A stretch of 64,000 nucleotides of DNA from Rhodanobacter sp. C06 (GCF_002001105.1 NZ_MUNP01000046.1:1-64000); one strand, 5' to 3'. Shown: positions 50,419 through 59,400, counted from the stretch's first letter. Numbers and translations are program-made. The notes: a model not told the origin generated them from the letters alone.

Positions 50419-51215
50419 ACCGCATCGACCGCCGCTTCGCCGCGTTGAAGTCCGCCGGCCGCACCGGCCTGATTCCGTTCGTCACCGCGGGCGATCCCGC
50501 GCCCGAGCACGCCGTGGCGCTGATGCACGCGCTGGTCGAGTCCGGTGCCGACCTGATCGAACTGGGCGTGCCGTTCTCCGATCCGATGGCCGACGGTCCG
50601 GTGATCCAGCATGCCAGCGAGCGGGCGATCGCGAAAGGCGTGGGCCTGGCCGACGTGTTGGGCTGGGTGGCCGAGTTCCGCCGCCGCGATGTGGACACGC
50701 CGGTGGTGTTGATGGGCTATCTGAATCCGATCGAGATCCATGGCTACGTGCGTTTCGGCGAAGAGGCCGTGCAGGCCGGCGTGGACGGCGTGCTGCTGGT
50801 GGACTGCCCGCTGGAGGAATCGGCGGTGCTGGCGCCGCTGCGCGACGCGGGGCTGCGGCAGATCCTGCTCGCCGCGCCGACCACGGCACCGGAACGCCTG
50901 GCGAATCTGTGCAAGGCGGCCGAGGGCTTCCTCTACTACGTCTCCTTCGCCGGCATCACCGGCGCTGCACGCTTGAGCACGACGGACATCGCCGCACGCG
51001 TGGCCGATATCCGCAGCCATGCGAACGCGCCGGTGGCGGTGGGCTTCGGCGTGCGCGATGCCGGTAGCGCGAAGGCCATCGCCGGCTTCGCCGATGCGGT
51101 GGTGATCGGCAGCGCGCTGGTGGAGCGGCTGGAGGGTGTGGCGTCGGCGACCGAGGTCGCGGATCGCGTGCTGGGCTTCCTGGCGCCGATCCGCAGCGCG
51201 CTGGATGCCGGCTGA
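50415..51215 (+). CDS. trpA: Tryptophan synthase alpha chain
   Basis: A 266-residue TIM-barrel subunit that cleaves indoleglycerol phosphate. The catalytic Glu is in [19 protein letters not shown] and the catalytic Asp in '[15 protein letters not shown]'. The phosphate-binding ends '[15 protein letters not shown]' and '[12 protein letters not shown]' are complete. It is coupled to trpB and ends 85 nt before accD, which probably has its own promoter (TAGAAT at 51271-51276). Confidence 0.97.
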   Translation: MNRIDRRFAALKSAGRTGLIPFVTAGDPAPEHAVALMHALVESGADLIELGVPFSDPMADGPVIQHASERAIAKGVGLADVLGWVAEFRRRDVDTPVVLMGYLNPIEIHGYVRFGEEAVQAGVDGVLLVDCPLEESAVLAPLRDAGLRQILLAAPTTAPERLANLCKAAEGFLYYVSFAGITGAARLSTTDIAARVADIRSHANAPVAVGFGVRDAGSAKAIAGFADAVVIGSALVERLEGVASATEVADRVLGFLAPIRSALDAG

Positions 51216-51300
51216 TCGGACGGTGCGCGACACCACACGCCGGCGTCCGGAGCGCCCCTTCGTTCTCGGCTAGAATGCGCGCTTCACCAGAGGCGCCGCT

Positions 51301-52170
51301 ATGAACTGGTTGCAGAAAATCATGACCCCGCGCACGCACACGCAGGGTGCTTCCGCCGGCAAGGGCAAGGTGCCCGAGGGCGTGTGGGAGAAGTGCGCGG
51401 GCTGTGGTTCGGTGCTGTACAAGCCGGAGCTGGAGCGCAACCTGATGGTCTGCGCGAAGTGCGGCCACCATCACGCCATCCGCGCCCGCACCCGGTTGCT
51501 CGCGTTGCTCGACGAGGGTTCCACGCAGGAACTGTGGCCCAGCATGGAGGCCACCGACCCGCTGAAGTTCCGCGACTCCAAGAAGTACCGTGACCGCATC
51601 GTGGCCTCGCAGAAGTCCAGCGGCGAGAAGGATTCGCTGGTCGCGATGAGCGGCAAGCTGAAAGGCCGCCCGCTGGTCGCCACCGCGTTCGAGTTCGGTT
51701 TCGTCGGCGGTTCGATGGGCTCGGTGGGCGGCGAGAAGTTCGCCCGCGCCGGCGAGCGCGCGCTGGCCGAGAAGAGCGCACTGGTGTGCTTCGCCGCCAG
51801 CGGCGGCATGCGCATGCAGGAAGGCCTGTACTCGCTGATGCAGATGGCCAAGACCTCGGCGGTGCTGGCGAGGCTGCGCGATGCCGGCGTGCCCTACATC
51901 AGCGTGCTGACCAACCCGTCCACCGGCGGCGTTTCCGCCAGCATGGGCATGCTGGGCGACATCAACATCGGCGAGCCCAAGGCACTGATCGGCTTTGCCG
52001 GCCCGCGCGTGATCGAGCAGACCGTGCGCGAGACCTTGCCCGAAGGCTTCCAGCGCTCCGAGTTCCTGGTCGAGCACGGTGCCATCGACATGATCGTCGA
52101 CCGCCGCGAGATGCGCGACAAGCTGGCCGACCTGCTCAACCTGATGCAGAAGGCGCCGCGCGCGGCATGA
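51301..52170 (+). CDS. accD: Acetyl-CoA carboxylase carboxyltransferase subunit beta
   Basis: A 289-residue subunit of the carboxyltransferase that forms malonyl-CoA. The N-terminal zinc ribbon has two Cys pairs, [12 protein letters not shown] and [10 protein letters not shown]. The crotonase-fold part carries '[23 protein letters not shown]' and '[19 protein letters not shown]', the oxyanion-hole region. Unlike in Pseudomonas, folC does not follow; a terminator-like stem and the DnaA-box-like cassette come next, then genes on the other strand. Confidence 0.97.
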   Translation: MNWLQKIMTPRTHTQGASAGKGKVPEGVWEKCAGCGSVLYKPELERNLMVCAKCGHHHAIRARTRLLALLDEGSTQELWPSMEATDPLKFRDSKKYRDRIVASQKSSGEKDSLVAMSGKLKGRPLVATAFEFGFVGGSMGSVGGEKFARAGERALAEKSALVCFAASGGMRMQEGLYSLMQMAKTSAVLARLRDAGVPYISVLTNPSTGGVSASMGMLGDINIGEPKALIGFAGPRVIEQTVRETLPEGFQRSEFLVEHGAIDMIVDRREMRDKLADLLNLMQKAPRAA

Positions 52171-52191
52171 GGTTTGCCGGATGCTGGTTGC

Positions 52192-52217
52192 ACGATGCCG
52201 CCGCGAGGCGGCATCGT
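52192..52217 (+). terminator. Terminator-like hairpin after accD
   Basis: An 11-bp perfect stem ACGATGCCGCC/GGCGGCATCGT with a GCGA tetraloop, 22 nt after the stop codon, followed by CGTTT. The GNRA-type loop and stem strength fit a transcript end even though the T-run is short. Confidence 0.7.
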
Positions 52218-52233
52218 CGTTTCCGCATCCGTG

Positions 52234-52394
52234 TTTTCCACAGCCGGTGTGGATGCCTGCCGGACAAAGCTGTGGACAAGCCGCATTCACCGCTTTGGCG
52301 ACAGGCACTTGGCACGCATTGGTGAATTTCTGCGCAGTGCGTTGCGCGTTTTCCACAGCGATTGTGGAAGCGCCTGGGCACAGCCTGTGGACAG
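52234..52394. repeat. Duplicated cassette of DnaA-box-like 9-mers with exact 115-bp period
   Basis: Six 9-mers related to the DnaA box TTWTNCACA occur in 161 bp of non-coding DNA. Unit 1 has TTTTCCACA (52234, full match), TGTGGATGC (52248) and TGTGGACAA (52271). Unit 2 has TTTTCCACA (52349), TGTGGAAGC (52363) and TGTGGACAG (52386). All three positions repeat after exactly 115 bp. The first about 47 bp of the units are similar, and the rest has diverged. In each unit the first two sites face each other around a 5-nt spacer. The whole gap accD-PAP2 (52171-52448, 278 nt) holds only this and the accD hairpin. DnaA binding is inferred from sequence alone. Confidence 0.7.
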
Positions 52395-52448
52395 GTGTCG
52401 CAAGTGCCTGATCGCGCAACACCACGCGACGCGTTGCGCAGGAGTTGC

Positions 52449-53006
52449 TCAGGCGAACGCGGACACGGCGTGCACCAGCCACAGCGACAGCGCGCCCAGC
52501 GCGCCACCGATGCCGACCGCGGCCAGCACATCGCTGGGATAGTGCAGACCGAGGATCACCCGCGACGCGGCGACCAGCGCGGTGAACGCCAGCAGCGGCG
52601 GCGCGAGCAGCGGATACCAGGCCAGTGCCACCACGGTGAAGCCCACCGCCTGCAAGGTGTGGCCGGAGGGAAAGCTGAACTCGTCCAGCGGGGGCACGTG
52701 CGCGATCACGCCGGGGCAGGTGTGGAACGGGCGCGGCCGACGCGTGTGCTGTTTCAGCAGGCGGTAGAGCAGCAGGGCGGCCAGCCCGGTGGCGGCCATG
52801 TGCGCAGCGGCGAGCAGCCCGCGCCAGCCATCCAGCGCGACCAGCGCCAGCATCAGCGCATACCAGAACAGGCCGTTGCCGAGCCGGCTGATCGCACCGA
52901 AGAACACGCCCACCGCGCGCCGCTCGCCCCAGCGGTTCGCCGCCACGCACACGCGGCGATCGAAGGCGAGGCTTCTAAGCATGGATGCCGACGGTAGCGT
53001 GCCCAT
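52449..53006 (-). CDS. PAP2-family membrane phosphatase
   Basis: A 185-residue protein with about five predicted helices and the full acid phosphatase signature: KQHTRRPRPF (K-x6-RP), SFPSGHT (PSGH) and SRVILGLHYPSDVL (SR-x5-H-x3-D). Such enzymes dephosphorylate undecaprenyl pyrophosphate, phosphatidylglycerol phosphate or related lipids. The ATG at 53006 has an excellent GAGGAG 8 nt upstream. It overlaps the end of the glycosyltransferase gene by 32 nt and is therefore coupled to it. A role in lipid or glycolipid synthesis with that enzyme is likely. Confidence 0.9.
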   Translation of the reverse strand: MGTLPSASMLRSLAFDRRVCVAANRWGERRAVGVFFGAISRLGNGLFWYALMLALVALDGWRGLLAAAHMAATGLAALLLYRLLKQHTRRPRPFHTCPGVIAHVPPLDEFSFPSGHTLQAVGFTVVALAWYPLLAPPLLAFTALVAASRVILGLHYPSDVLAAVGIGGALGALSLWLVHAVSAFA

Positions 53007-54135
53007 GGTCGCGCTCCTCGGCCAGTTCGCGCAGCAGGGTTTCGAATTCGCGTATCACCATTTCCGGCGACAGCCGCGCCATGCTCTCGTGCGCGGCCCG
53101 GCCCATGTGGCGGATCAGGCCGGGGTTGCCCGCCAGCCTGATCGTCGCCTCGACGAAGGCGGCCGCTTCGCCGGTGGCGATGCAGTAGCCGTTGTAGTTG
53201 CTACGCAGGTGGTCGCGCGCCGCGCCTTCGCGGTAGGCCACCACCGGCAGGCCGCAGGCCAGCGCCTCCAGGATCACGTTGCCGAAGGTCTCGCTGAGGC
53301 TGGGGAAGGGGAAGAGGTCCGCGCTGGCGATGTACCGCGCCAGTGCCTCGCCGCGCTGCACGCCGGCGAAGATGAAGTCCGGATGCGCGGCCTGCAGCGC
53401 GGCGCGCGCCGGGCCGTCGCCGACCCACACGTAGCGCATGCTTGGCAAGTTTTGCTGTGCGGCGCGGAAGGCCTCTACCGCCAGTTCGAGGTTCTTCTCC
53501 GGCGCGACGCGGCCCACGTACAGCATCACCGGCGTGCCGGCGACTACGCGCCATTGCGCGCGCAGCGCCGGATCGCGCCGGCCGGGATGGAACAGGCGCG
53601 TGTCCACTGCGCGGCGCAGCAGGCGTGCATTGTCCACGCCCAGCTCGGCCAGTTCCTGCGCCAACGCATCGGTGGGCACCAGGGTGGCGGCGGCGCGGCG
53701 ATGGAAGCGGCGCAGGTGAGCGCGCACCAGCGGCGTGAGCCAGCGCAAGCCGTAGTGGCCGGCGTAGCTGTCGAAGCGCGTGTGGAAGCCGGTCGCTGCC
53801 GGGATGCCGAGCGCGCCGGCCACGCGCAACGCCGACCAGCCCAGCGGGCCTTCGGTGGCGACGTAGATCGCGTCCGGACGCTCCAGCGTCCAGCGGTCAT
53901 GCAGGGCCTTGCCGGCCGGCAGCCCGAAACGCAGGCCGGGGTAGCGCGGCAGCGCCACGCCGCGCGTGAGCAAGGTGTCGAAGCCCGGCTCGGCAGCGCT
54001 TTGCCGCATCTGGCGCGGCCGTACCACGTCGATGGAATGGCCCCGTGCGGCGAGCCCGGCGGCGAGTCCGTGCACGGTGAGCGCCACGCCGTTGATCTCC
54101 GGTGGCCAGGTTTCGCTGACGATCCCGATGCGCAT
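52975..54135 (-). CDS. GT4-type glycosyltransferase (MgtA/PimB-like)
   Basis: A 386-residue GT-B glycosyltransferase. The N-terminal acceptor half starts 'MRIGIVSETWPPEINGVALTVHGLAAGL'. The donor half has 'MLYVGRVAPEKNLELAVEAF' and the E-x7-E motif SETFGNVILEALACGLPVVA. The sequence type is that of alpha-mannosyl/glucosyltransferases acting on diacylglycerol or GlcA-diacylglycerol, often found beside a PAP2 phosphatase, as here. Production of a glycolipid, perhaps as a phosphate-saving membrane lipid, is a fair inference but not shown. Confidence 0.88.
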   Translation of the reverse strand: MRIGIVSETWPPEINGVALTVHGLAAGLAARGHSIDVVRPRQMRQSAAEPGFDTLLTRGVALPRYPGLRFGLPAGKALHDRWTLERPDAIYVATEGPLGWSALRVAGALGIPAATGFHTRFDSYAGHYGLRWLTPLVRAHLRRFHRRAAATLVPTDALAQELAELGVDNARLLRRAVDTRLFHPGRRDPALRAQWRVVAGTPVMLYVGRVAPEKNLELAVEAFRAAQQNLPSMRYVWVGDGPARAALQAAHPDFIFAGVQRGEALARYIASADLFPFPSLSETFGNVILEALACGLPVVAYREGAARDHLRSNYNGYCIATGEAAAFVEATIRLAGNPGLIRHMGRAAHESMARLSPEMVIREFETLLRELAEERDHGHATVGIHA

Positions 54136-54226
54136 GACGGCGGCCCTCGCGTGGATTGCCTGCAGTGTCGTGGCACCGGTTTGCGCGGGCGTGGCGGCCG
54201 CATGACGCGCCGATGACGCGGCCGGC

Positions 54227-55015
54227 TCAGCGGCCGAAGTACACCGATACGCCGAGCCCGGCCTGCCATTCGTCGGCATGGCCGGACAGGCGATGACGCG
54301 CGCTGGCGTCCAGTTGCACGCGCGGTGTGGCCTGCCAGGCCACGCCGGCACCGGCCAGGCCGCCGTGGCCCGTCGTGGCGTCGTGCAGCAGCGCCGCTTC
54401 GGCGTAGACGTTCAGCGTGGACGTGAGCGCGTAGCCTTCGTTCAACGCCAGCAATGAGCTGTCGCGGCCGCCGGCCCGCACATCCTGCAGGTACAGCGCC
54501 GCGGTGTTGCGCGCGTTCCATTGCCAGTTGAAGTCGGCGCCGAGCAGGTATTGCCGCTGCGGATTGCGGAACGCGCGCGCACCGTCGGTGAACTCCACGC
54601 TGCCCAGCAGGCCCCAGCTGAAGGCGCCGGTAGCGGGCAGGGCGAATTTCACGCCCAGCGTGCTGTCGCCGCGGCCGTCGCTGTGAAGGTCCGTGCCCCC
54701 GCCACTCTGGCGCAGGCGATTCCACGAACTGCCCAGTTGCAGTTCCAGCGGGCCGCCCAGGCCCACGCGCAACAGGCCGTCGGTGGTGTATTGCGCGCTG
54801 GCGACGCCTGCGTCGCGGCCGCGGCTCCAGTCGGGCAGGCCCTGTTCCCAGGTGACGTCGCCGGTCCCGAGCACGGCCGGCGTGAAGCCGAGGCCGGGAC
54901 GATCGTAACCGGGGTTGTCGTCGGCCCGCGCCGCGTGAGGCAAGAGCAACGCGAACAGCGCAGCGAGTGCGGCAGGGATGTATCGGTGGCGATGGCCGTT
55001 TCGTCGGGATCTCAT
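54227..55015 (-). CDS. Outer-membrane beta-barrel protein (phenol-degradation MetA-pathway-like transporter family)
   Basis: A 262-residue exported protein. A basic signal peptide (MRSRRNGHRHR, core YIPAALAALFALLLP, cleavage near AARA-DD) precedes a beta-barrel rich in alternating Gly/aromatic strands: 'VGLGGPLELQLGSSWNRLRQ', 'TLGVKFALPATGAFSWGLLGSVEF', 'LLGADFNWQW'. It ends with 'ASARHRLSGHADEWQAGLGVSVYFG'. The pattern fits the 'MetA-pathway of phenol degradation' putative transporter family. No catabolic genes are nearby, so the name says nothing about its substrate here. It is divergent from a small exported protein. Confidence 0.7.
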   Translation of the reverse strand: MRSRRNGHRHRYIPAALAALFALLLPHAARADDNPGYDRPGLGFTPAVLGTGDVTWEQGLPDWSRGRDAGVASAQYTTDGLLRVGLGGPLELQLGSSWNRLRQSGGGTDLHSDGRGDSTLGVKFALPATGAFSWGLLGSVEFTDGARAFRNPQRQYLLGADFNWQWNARNTAALYLQDVRAGGRDSSLLALNEGYALTSTLNVYAEAALLHDATTGHGGLAGAGVAWQATPRVQLDASARHRLSGHADEWQAGLGVSVYFGR

Positions 55016-55111
55016 GCCGGGGTTCCGTGGTCGGGGCGATGTCGCCATGGCGGTCACCACGGGCGAGCGTACTATGTGGCCGAGCCCATCCGATCCCCAC
55101 GGAGGTGCGCC

Positions 55112-55426
55112 ATGCAGCGCATGCTGTTCGTCCTCATCCTGGGCATGCCCGGTGCTGCCTGGGCCGGTCTGCCGATGCAGCAGGATGCGCCGGCGCCGCC
55201 CACTGCAGCGAGCCACCATCCGCGCCTGTTCGAGGTGAAGTTTGTCTTGCGGCCGGCGCCGAAGCAGGGCGAGGGCTTGCCGCGCATCCGGTTCGACAAC
55301 CAGGCGGCCGGGATCGTGCCGGTGTCTCGGTACCGGCAGGTCTATCGTCGACTCGGCTTGCCCGGCCCCGGCCCGAACGTGGAAATCTGCGAGAGCTGGG
55401 CCTGCGAGACCTTCGTCCAGCGCTAA
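55112..55426 (+). CDS. Small exported protein of unknown function
   Basis: A 104-residue protein with a signal peptide (MQRMLFVLILGMPGAAWA, cleaved before GLPMQQ), then a Pro/Ala stretch and a basic mature part ending 'ICESWACETFVQR' with two Cys that could form a disulfide. I do not recognise a family. GGAGGTGCGCC gives a strong ribosome binding site for the ATG at 55112. Its stop lies 55 nt before gltX. Confidence 0.65.
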   Translation: MQRMLFVLILGMPGAAWAGLPMQQDAPAPPTAASHHPRLFEVKFVLRPAPKQGEGLPRIRFDNQAAGIVPVSRYRQVYRRLGLPGPGPNVEICESWACETFVQR

Positions 55427-55481
55427 ACGCCGCGCGGCCATCGGGTAGAATCACGTGTTTCCAGTCGTTGCCCATGCCCCG

Positions 55482-56882
55482 ATGACCGTCCGCACCCGTT
55501 TCGCCCCCAGCCCCACCGGTTTCCTGCACATCGGCGGCGCGCGCACCGCGCTGTACTGCTGGCTGGAGGCGCGCCGGCGCGGCGGCGAATTTCTGCTGCG
55601 CATCGAGGACACCGACCGCGAGCGCTCCACCGACGAAGCGGTGCAGGCGATCCTCGACGCGATGGCCTGGCTGGAGCTTTCGGCCGACGCGGCGCCGGTG
55701 TACCAGACGCATCGCCTGGCCCGCTACAAGGAAGTGGCCGAGCGCCTGCTCGCCGAGGGCAAGGCCTATTACGCCTACGAGAGCAAGGAGGAGATCGAGG
55801 CGATGCGTGAAGCCGCGATGGCGAAGGGCGAGAAGCCCCGCTACAACGGTTACTACCGCGACCGCAACGAACCCTGTCGCGACGACCCGAACCGGGTGAT
55901 CCGCTTCAGGAACCCGCTGGAAGGCTCGGTGGTGTTCGAGGACAAGGTCAAGGGCCGGGTGGAGTGGGCCAACGCCGAGCTGGACGACCTGGTGATCTTC
56001 CGCTCCGACGGCTGGCCCACCTACAACTTCGCCGTGGTGGTGGACGACATCGACATGGGCATCACCGAGGTGATCCGCGGCGACGACCACGTCAACAACA
56101 CGCCGCGCCAGATCAACATCTACAAGGCTCTCGACAAGCCCGTGCCGGAGTTCGCGCACCTGCCGATGATCCTCGACAAGGAGGGCAGGAAGCTCTCCAA
56201 GCGCACCAATTCGGTCAGCGTGATGGAGTACCGCGAGGAAGGCTACCTGCCGCACGCGATCCTCAATTACCTCGTGCGCCTCGGCTGGTCGCATGGCGAC
56301 CAGGAGATCTTCTCGCGCGAAGAGATGATCCGGTTGTTCGACATCGCCGATGTCAACAAGGCCGCCTCGCGCTTCGACACCGAGAAGCTCAACTGGCTGA
56401 ACCAGCATTACCTCAAGACCGACGAGCCGGTTTCGCTGGCCCCCGAGTTTGAATGGCATCTCGCTCGCGCCGGCATCGACGTGGCGCACGGCCCTGCACC
56501 CGCCGACGTCATCGTGGCGTTGCGCGACCGCGTGCACACGCTCAAGGAAATGGCCGAGCGCGCGAAGCTCTGGTACGGGCCGATCGCCGAGTGGGACGAC
56601 AAGGCTGTCGCCAAGCACCTGAAGAACGACAGCGCCGTCGCCGTGCTGGAGGCGGCCAGGGGCTTGCTCGCCGCCGTCGAATGGAAGCCGGAGGCTATCC
56701 ATGGATTGATCGAGCAGGTGGCCGCGAAGCTGGAACTGGGCATGGGCAAGATCGCCCAGCCGCTGCGCGTGGCGATGACCGGCACCCAGGTGTCGCCGTC
56801 GATCGACCATACCGTCTATCTGTGCGGTCGTGCCGAGGCGCTGAAACGCATCGACCACGCACTGACCCTGGCGCGCGGCTGA
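55482..56882 (+). CDS. gltX: Glutamyl-tRNA synthetase
   Basis: A 466-residue class I synthetase that charges tRNA-Glu. The HIGH motif is in '[20 protein letters not shown]' (HIGG), and KMSKS occurs as [16 protein letters not shown]. The all-helical anticodon-binding domain follows from about residue 320. '[20 protein letters not shown]' and '[19 protein letters not shown]' match discriminating bacterial GltX. The ATG at 55482 gives [13 protein letters not shown]. It is divergent in function from its small neighbours and probably has its own promoter within 55427-55481. Confidence 0.97.
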   Translation: MTVRTRFAPSPTGFLHIGGARTALYCWLEARRRGGEFLLRIEDTDRERSTDEAVQAILDAMAWLELSADAAPVYQTHRLARYKEVAERLLAEGKAYYAYESKEEIEAMREAAMAKGEKPRYNGYYRDRNEPCRDDPNRVIRFRNPLEGSVVFEDKVKGRVEWANAELDDLVIFRSDGWPTYNFAVVVDDIDMGITEVIRGDDHVNNTPRQINIYKALDKPVPEFAHLPMILDKEGRKLSKRTNSVSVMEYREEGYLPHAILNYLVRLGWSHGDQEIFSREEMIRLFDIADVNKAASRFDTEKLNWLNQHYLKTDEPVSLAPEFEWHLARAGIDVAHGPAPADVIVALRDRVHTLKEMAERAKLWYGPIAEWDDKAVAKHLKNDSAVAVLEAARGLLAAVEWKPEAIHGLIEQVAAKLELGMGKIAQPLRVAMTGTQVSPSIDHTVYLCGRAEALKRIDHALTLARG

Positions 56883-56904
56883 GGCCGGCGAGCGGGACGG
56901 CGCC

Positions 56905-57183
56905 GTGCATGAGCTGCTGACCCGCGCCATGCAGGGCGTCGATCCGGACGCGCCGGGCGCGTTCTGGCACGTCTTTCTCAACCTGTGGGCGATGGTGCCC
57001 TGGGCCGCGCTGTTCTGGTGGAACCTGCTGTTCGTGGCGGTGGGCGCGCTGCTGGGCTGGTGGCGCGGGCGCCTGTGGGAAGGCGTCGCCTGGGCCTGGG
57101 TGCTGGGGCCGATCGGCTGGATCGTGCTGTGGCTGCGCACGCGCGTCCGCGCACGCTCCGTGCCGCCGCCACTGCCGCGTTGA
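56905..57183 (+). CDS. Small Trp-rich membrane protein
   Basis: A 92-residue protein with ten or so Trp residues and two predicted helices ('WAMVPWAALFWWNLLFVAVGALLG' and 'VAWAWVLGPIGWIVLWL') and a basic, Pro-rich C-terminus. It starts with GTG at 56905, 22 nt after gltX. I do not recognise a family. Similar short membrane proteins follow gltX in relatives, to my impression, but I cannot confirm this. Confidence 0.65.
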   Translation: MHELLTRAMQGVDPDAPGAFWHVFLNLWAMVPWAALFWWNLLFVAVGALLGWWRGRLWEGVAWAWVLGPIGWIVLWLRTRVRARSVPPPLPR

Positions 57184-57247
57184 TTCGCCGGGTGGTGCCC
57201 ATATCTTCCCGTTGGCGGGCATGTATGATCCCCGCGAGGAGAGTCCC

Positions 57248-57733
57248 TTGGCACACGACGCCATCCACAAGCCGCACGCCCATCATTCGCATCACCACGA
57301 CGCGAAGGGTTTCGTGCGCGAGGTGGCGCATGTCAGCGAGGAGCGCGGGCTGCGCCTGACCCCGCTGCGCATGGAGGTGCTGGAGCTGGTGGCCGCCGCA
57401 GCCAAGCCGGTGAAGGCCTACGACCTGCTCGACCAGTTGCGCGAGAAGCACGGCAACGCGGCGCCGCCCACGGTGTACCGCGCGCTGGATTTCCTGCTGG
57501 AGCAGGGCTTCATCCACAAGCTGGAATCGATCAACGCCTTCGTCTCCTGCCATCACCCGGCCGAGGCGCACCAGGTGCCGTTCCTGATCTGCGACGTCTG
57601 CTCCGGCGCCGAGGAAGTCTGCGACGAACGCGTCGCGGAACTGATCGAGGCGCAGGCCAAGGCGCTGGGCTTCCGCGCCCAGGCGCAGACGCTGGAAGTG
57701 CACGGCGTCTGCAAGCGTTGCCGCAAGTCCTGA
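57248..57733 (+). CDS. zur: Zinc uptake regulator Zur (Fur family)
   Basis: A 161-residue Fur-family repressor. A His-rich N-terminus (KPHAHHSHHHD) precedes the winged HTH 'GLRLTPLRMEVLELVAAAAKP' and 'APPTVYRALDFLLEQGFIHKLESINAF'. The structural zinc site is formed by CDVCSGAEEVC and CKRC. The TTG at 57248 is preferred: GAGGAG lies 6 nt upstream, while the ATG at 57221 overlaps a TATGAT that could be the promoter -10. The downstream MerC-domain gene carries a strong Zur-like box and a CDF exporter follows, which supports zinc over iron. Confidence 0.9.
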   Translation: MAHDAIHKPHAHHSHHHDAKGFVREVAHVSEERGLRLTPLRMEVLELVAAAAKPVKAYDLLDQLREKHGNAAPPTVYRALDFLLEQGFIHKLESINAFVSCHHPAEAHQVPFLICDVCSGAEEVCDERVAELIEAQAKALGFRAQAQTLEVHGVCKRCRKS

Positions 57734-57776
57734 TCCCGTGTTGTCGCCGGCCGGCGCGACCGCTTGTGCGTCTTGA

Positions 57777-57793
57777 TTGTTATAAAGTAACAT
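57777..57793. promoter_or_regulatory. Zur-like box in front of the MerC-domain gene
   Basis: TTGTTATAAAGTAACAT matches 14 of 17 positions of the gammaproteobacterial Zur palindrome ATGTTATAATATAACAT. It ends 7 nt before the ATG of the MerC-domain gene, so binding there would block transcription or translation start. Confidence 0.75.
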
Positions 57794-57800
57794 TGATCGC

Positions 57801-58310
57801 ATGGACAGGATCGCAAGCTCCGCCGAAGCCGACAGCGTGCTGCTGGACCCCATGGCGATGGGGTCCGTCGCCGTGGGCGACGCGACGAAATCCGCGCGCT
57901 GGTGGCATCTGGCCGACCGCGTGGGCGCCACCGCCTCGTTCCTGTGCGCGATCCACTGCGCGCTGTTGCCGTTCGTGCTGACCGTGTTGCCGCTGCTGGG
58001 CCTGGGTTTCCTGGCGGGGCATCGCTTCGAGCGTGGTTTCGTGATGTTCGCCGGCACGCTGGCGCTGTTCGCCCTGCTTGGCGGCTATCGCCGGCATCGC
58101 CGGCCATTGCCGTTGCTGCTGGCCGTGCCGGGCCTGGCGTTGCTGCTGCTCGGCGTCACCTGGGCGACGGACTACTCGGTCGTCGTGCACAGCGTGATGG
58201 TCACCTGCGGCGGCCTGCTGCTGGCCTCGGCGCATTTCGTGAACCTGGCCATCGATCGCCGGCATGGCCGTGCCGGCGCACATGTGCACGGCGCGCAGTG
58301 CGCGCACTGA
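57801..58310 (+). CDS. MerC-domain membrane protein
   Basis: A 169-residue protein with four predicted helices. The metal-binding motif of MerC proteins is seen in helix 1, ATASFLCAIHCALLPFVLT (C-x-x-H-C), and the C-terminus is His-rich (HGRAGAHVHGAQCAH). MerC members of mercury operons import Hg(II); chromosomal ones beside zur are thought to handle zinc. Here the Zur-like box directly upstream suggests production at low zinc, hence zinc uptake. It lies between zur and a CDF exporter. Confidence 0.85.
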   Translation: MDRIASSAEADSVLLDPMAMGSVAVGDATKSARWWHLADRVGATASFLCAIHCALLPFVLTVLPLLGLGFLAGHRFERGFVMFAGTLALFALLGGYRRHRRPLPLLLAVPGLALLLLGVTWATDYSVVVHSVMVTCGGLLLASAHFVNLAIDRRHGRAGAHVHGAQCAH

Positions 58311-58365
58311 AGCCCGCGCCTCGCGGTGATTGTGTAACGCCGTCCACGCTTCCTAGCATGCGCGC

Positions 58366-59325
58366 ATGAGCGCCACGCCTTCCTGCCAGCACGACCATCC
58401 GCATTCGGCGGCGACGCCTGATCACGAGCACGCATCGCATGCCGGCATGCGCGGCCGCAAGCTGCTGCTGGCCTTCGTGCTGACCACGCTGACCATGCTG
58501 GCCGAGGTAGCCGGCGGCTTGTGGTCCGGCTCGCTGGCCCTGCTCACCGACGGCGGCCACATGATGGTGGACGCGCTGGCCCTGCTGATGGCCTTCATGG
58601 GAGCGCGCATGGCGTTGCGGCCGGCCGACGCGCGGCGCAGCTACGGTTACGGGCGGATGGAGGTGCTGGTCGGCTTCGTCAACGCGCTCAGCCAGTTCGT
58701 GCTGGTGGCCTGGGTGGTGTGGGAGGCGGTCCAGCGCCTGCTGCATCCGGCCGCGATCCTGTCGGGCCTGATGCTGGTCGTGGCCATCGTCGGCTTGCTG
58801 GTGAACCTCCTGGTGCTGCGCAGCCTGCACGGGCATGCGCACGACGACGTGAATCTGGCCGGTGCCAGCCTGCACGTGCTGGGCGACCTGCTGGGCTCGG
58901 TGGCGGCGGTGCTGGCCGCGCTGGCGATCCGCTGGTTCGGCTGGCTGTGGGCCGATCCGCTGCTGTCGCTGCTGGTCGCGGTGCTGATCCTGGGCAGTGC
59001 GTGGCGCCTGCTGCGCCGTTCCGCCCACATCCTGCTGGAGGGCGTGCCGGACGGCATGGACAGCGCCGAGGTGGAAGCTGCGTTGCGCGGTGCCGATGCC
59101 TCGATCCGCGGCATCCACCACCTGCACGTATGGCAGCTGGCCTCCGGTTCGCGCATGGCCACCCTGCATGCCGAGCTGCACGACCCGGCCGCCGCCGCGC
59201 AGGCGCTGCGCGCGATCCACCGGCTGCTGGGCGAGCGTTTCGGCATCCAGCACGTCACCGTGCAGATCGATCCGGAAGCCTGCCTCGACCAGCCGCAGGG
59301 CTGCGCCGGCCACGGCCGCGGCTGA
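58366..59325 (+). CDS. CDF-family zinc/divalent cation exporter (ZitB/CzcD-like)
   Basis: A 319-residue cation diffusion facilitator. A His-rich N-terminus (HDHPHSAATPDHEHASH) is followed by six helices with the metal site HxxxD in helix 2 (LTDGGHMMVDALALL) and again in helix 5 (HVLGDLLGS), and a C-terminal ferredoxin-like domain. The ligands fit Zn(II) specificity (His-Asp pairs, ZitB/CzcD type). It follows zur and the MerC protein, so import and export genes stand side by side. Confidence 0.93.
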   Translation: MSATPSCQHDHPHSAATPDHEHASHAGMRGRKLLLAFVLTTLTMLAEVAGGLWSGSLALLTDGGHMMVDALALLMAFMGARMALRPADARRSYGYGRMEVLVGFVNALSQFVLVAWVVWEAVQRLLHPAAILSGLMLVVAIVGLLVNLLVLRSLHGHAHDDVNLAGASLHVLGDLLGSVAAVLAALAIRWFGWLWADPLLSLLVAVLILGSAWRLLRRSAHILLEGVPDGMDSAEVEAALRGADASIRGIHHLHVWQLASGSRMATLHAELHDPAAAAQALRAIHRLLGERFGIQHVTVQIDPEACLDQPQGCAGHGRG

Positions 59326-59400
59326 GTTCGCCGCTCCCGGCTATGGCGCCGGCGGCGGCGCTGCTATCATGATCCGCCATCACGCATTGAGGAGATTCCC

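Noticed and set aside
52234-52394. Chromosomal replication origin
   Set aside because: No dnaA, dnaN, gidA or AT-rich unwinding element is nearby; the cluster is reported instead as a possible DnaA-binding locus.
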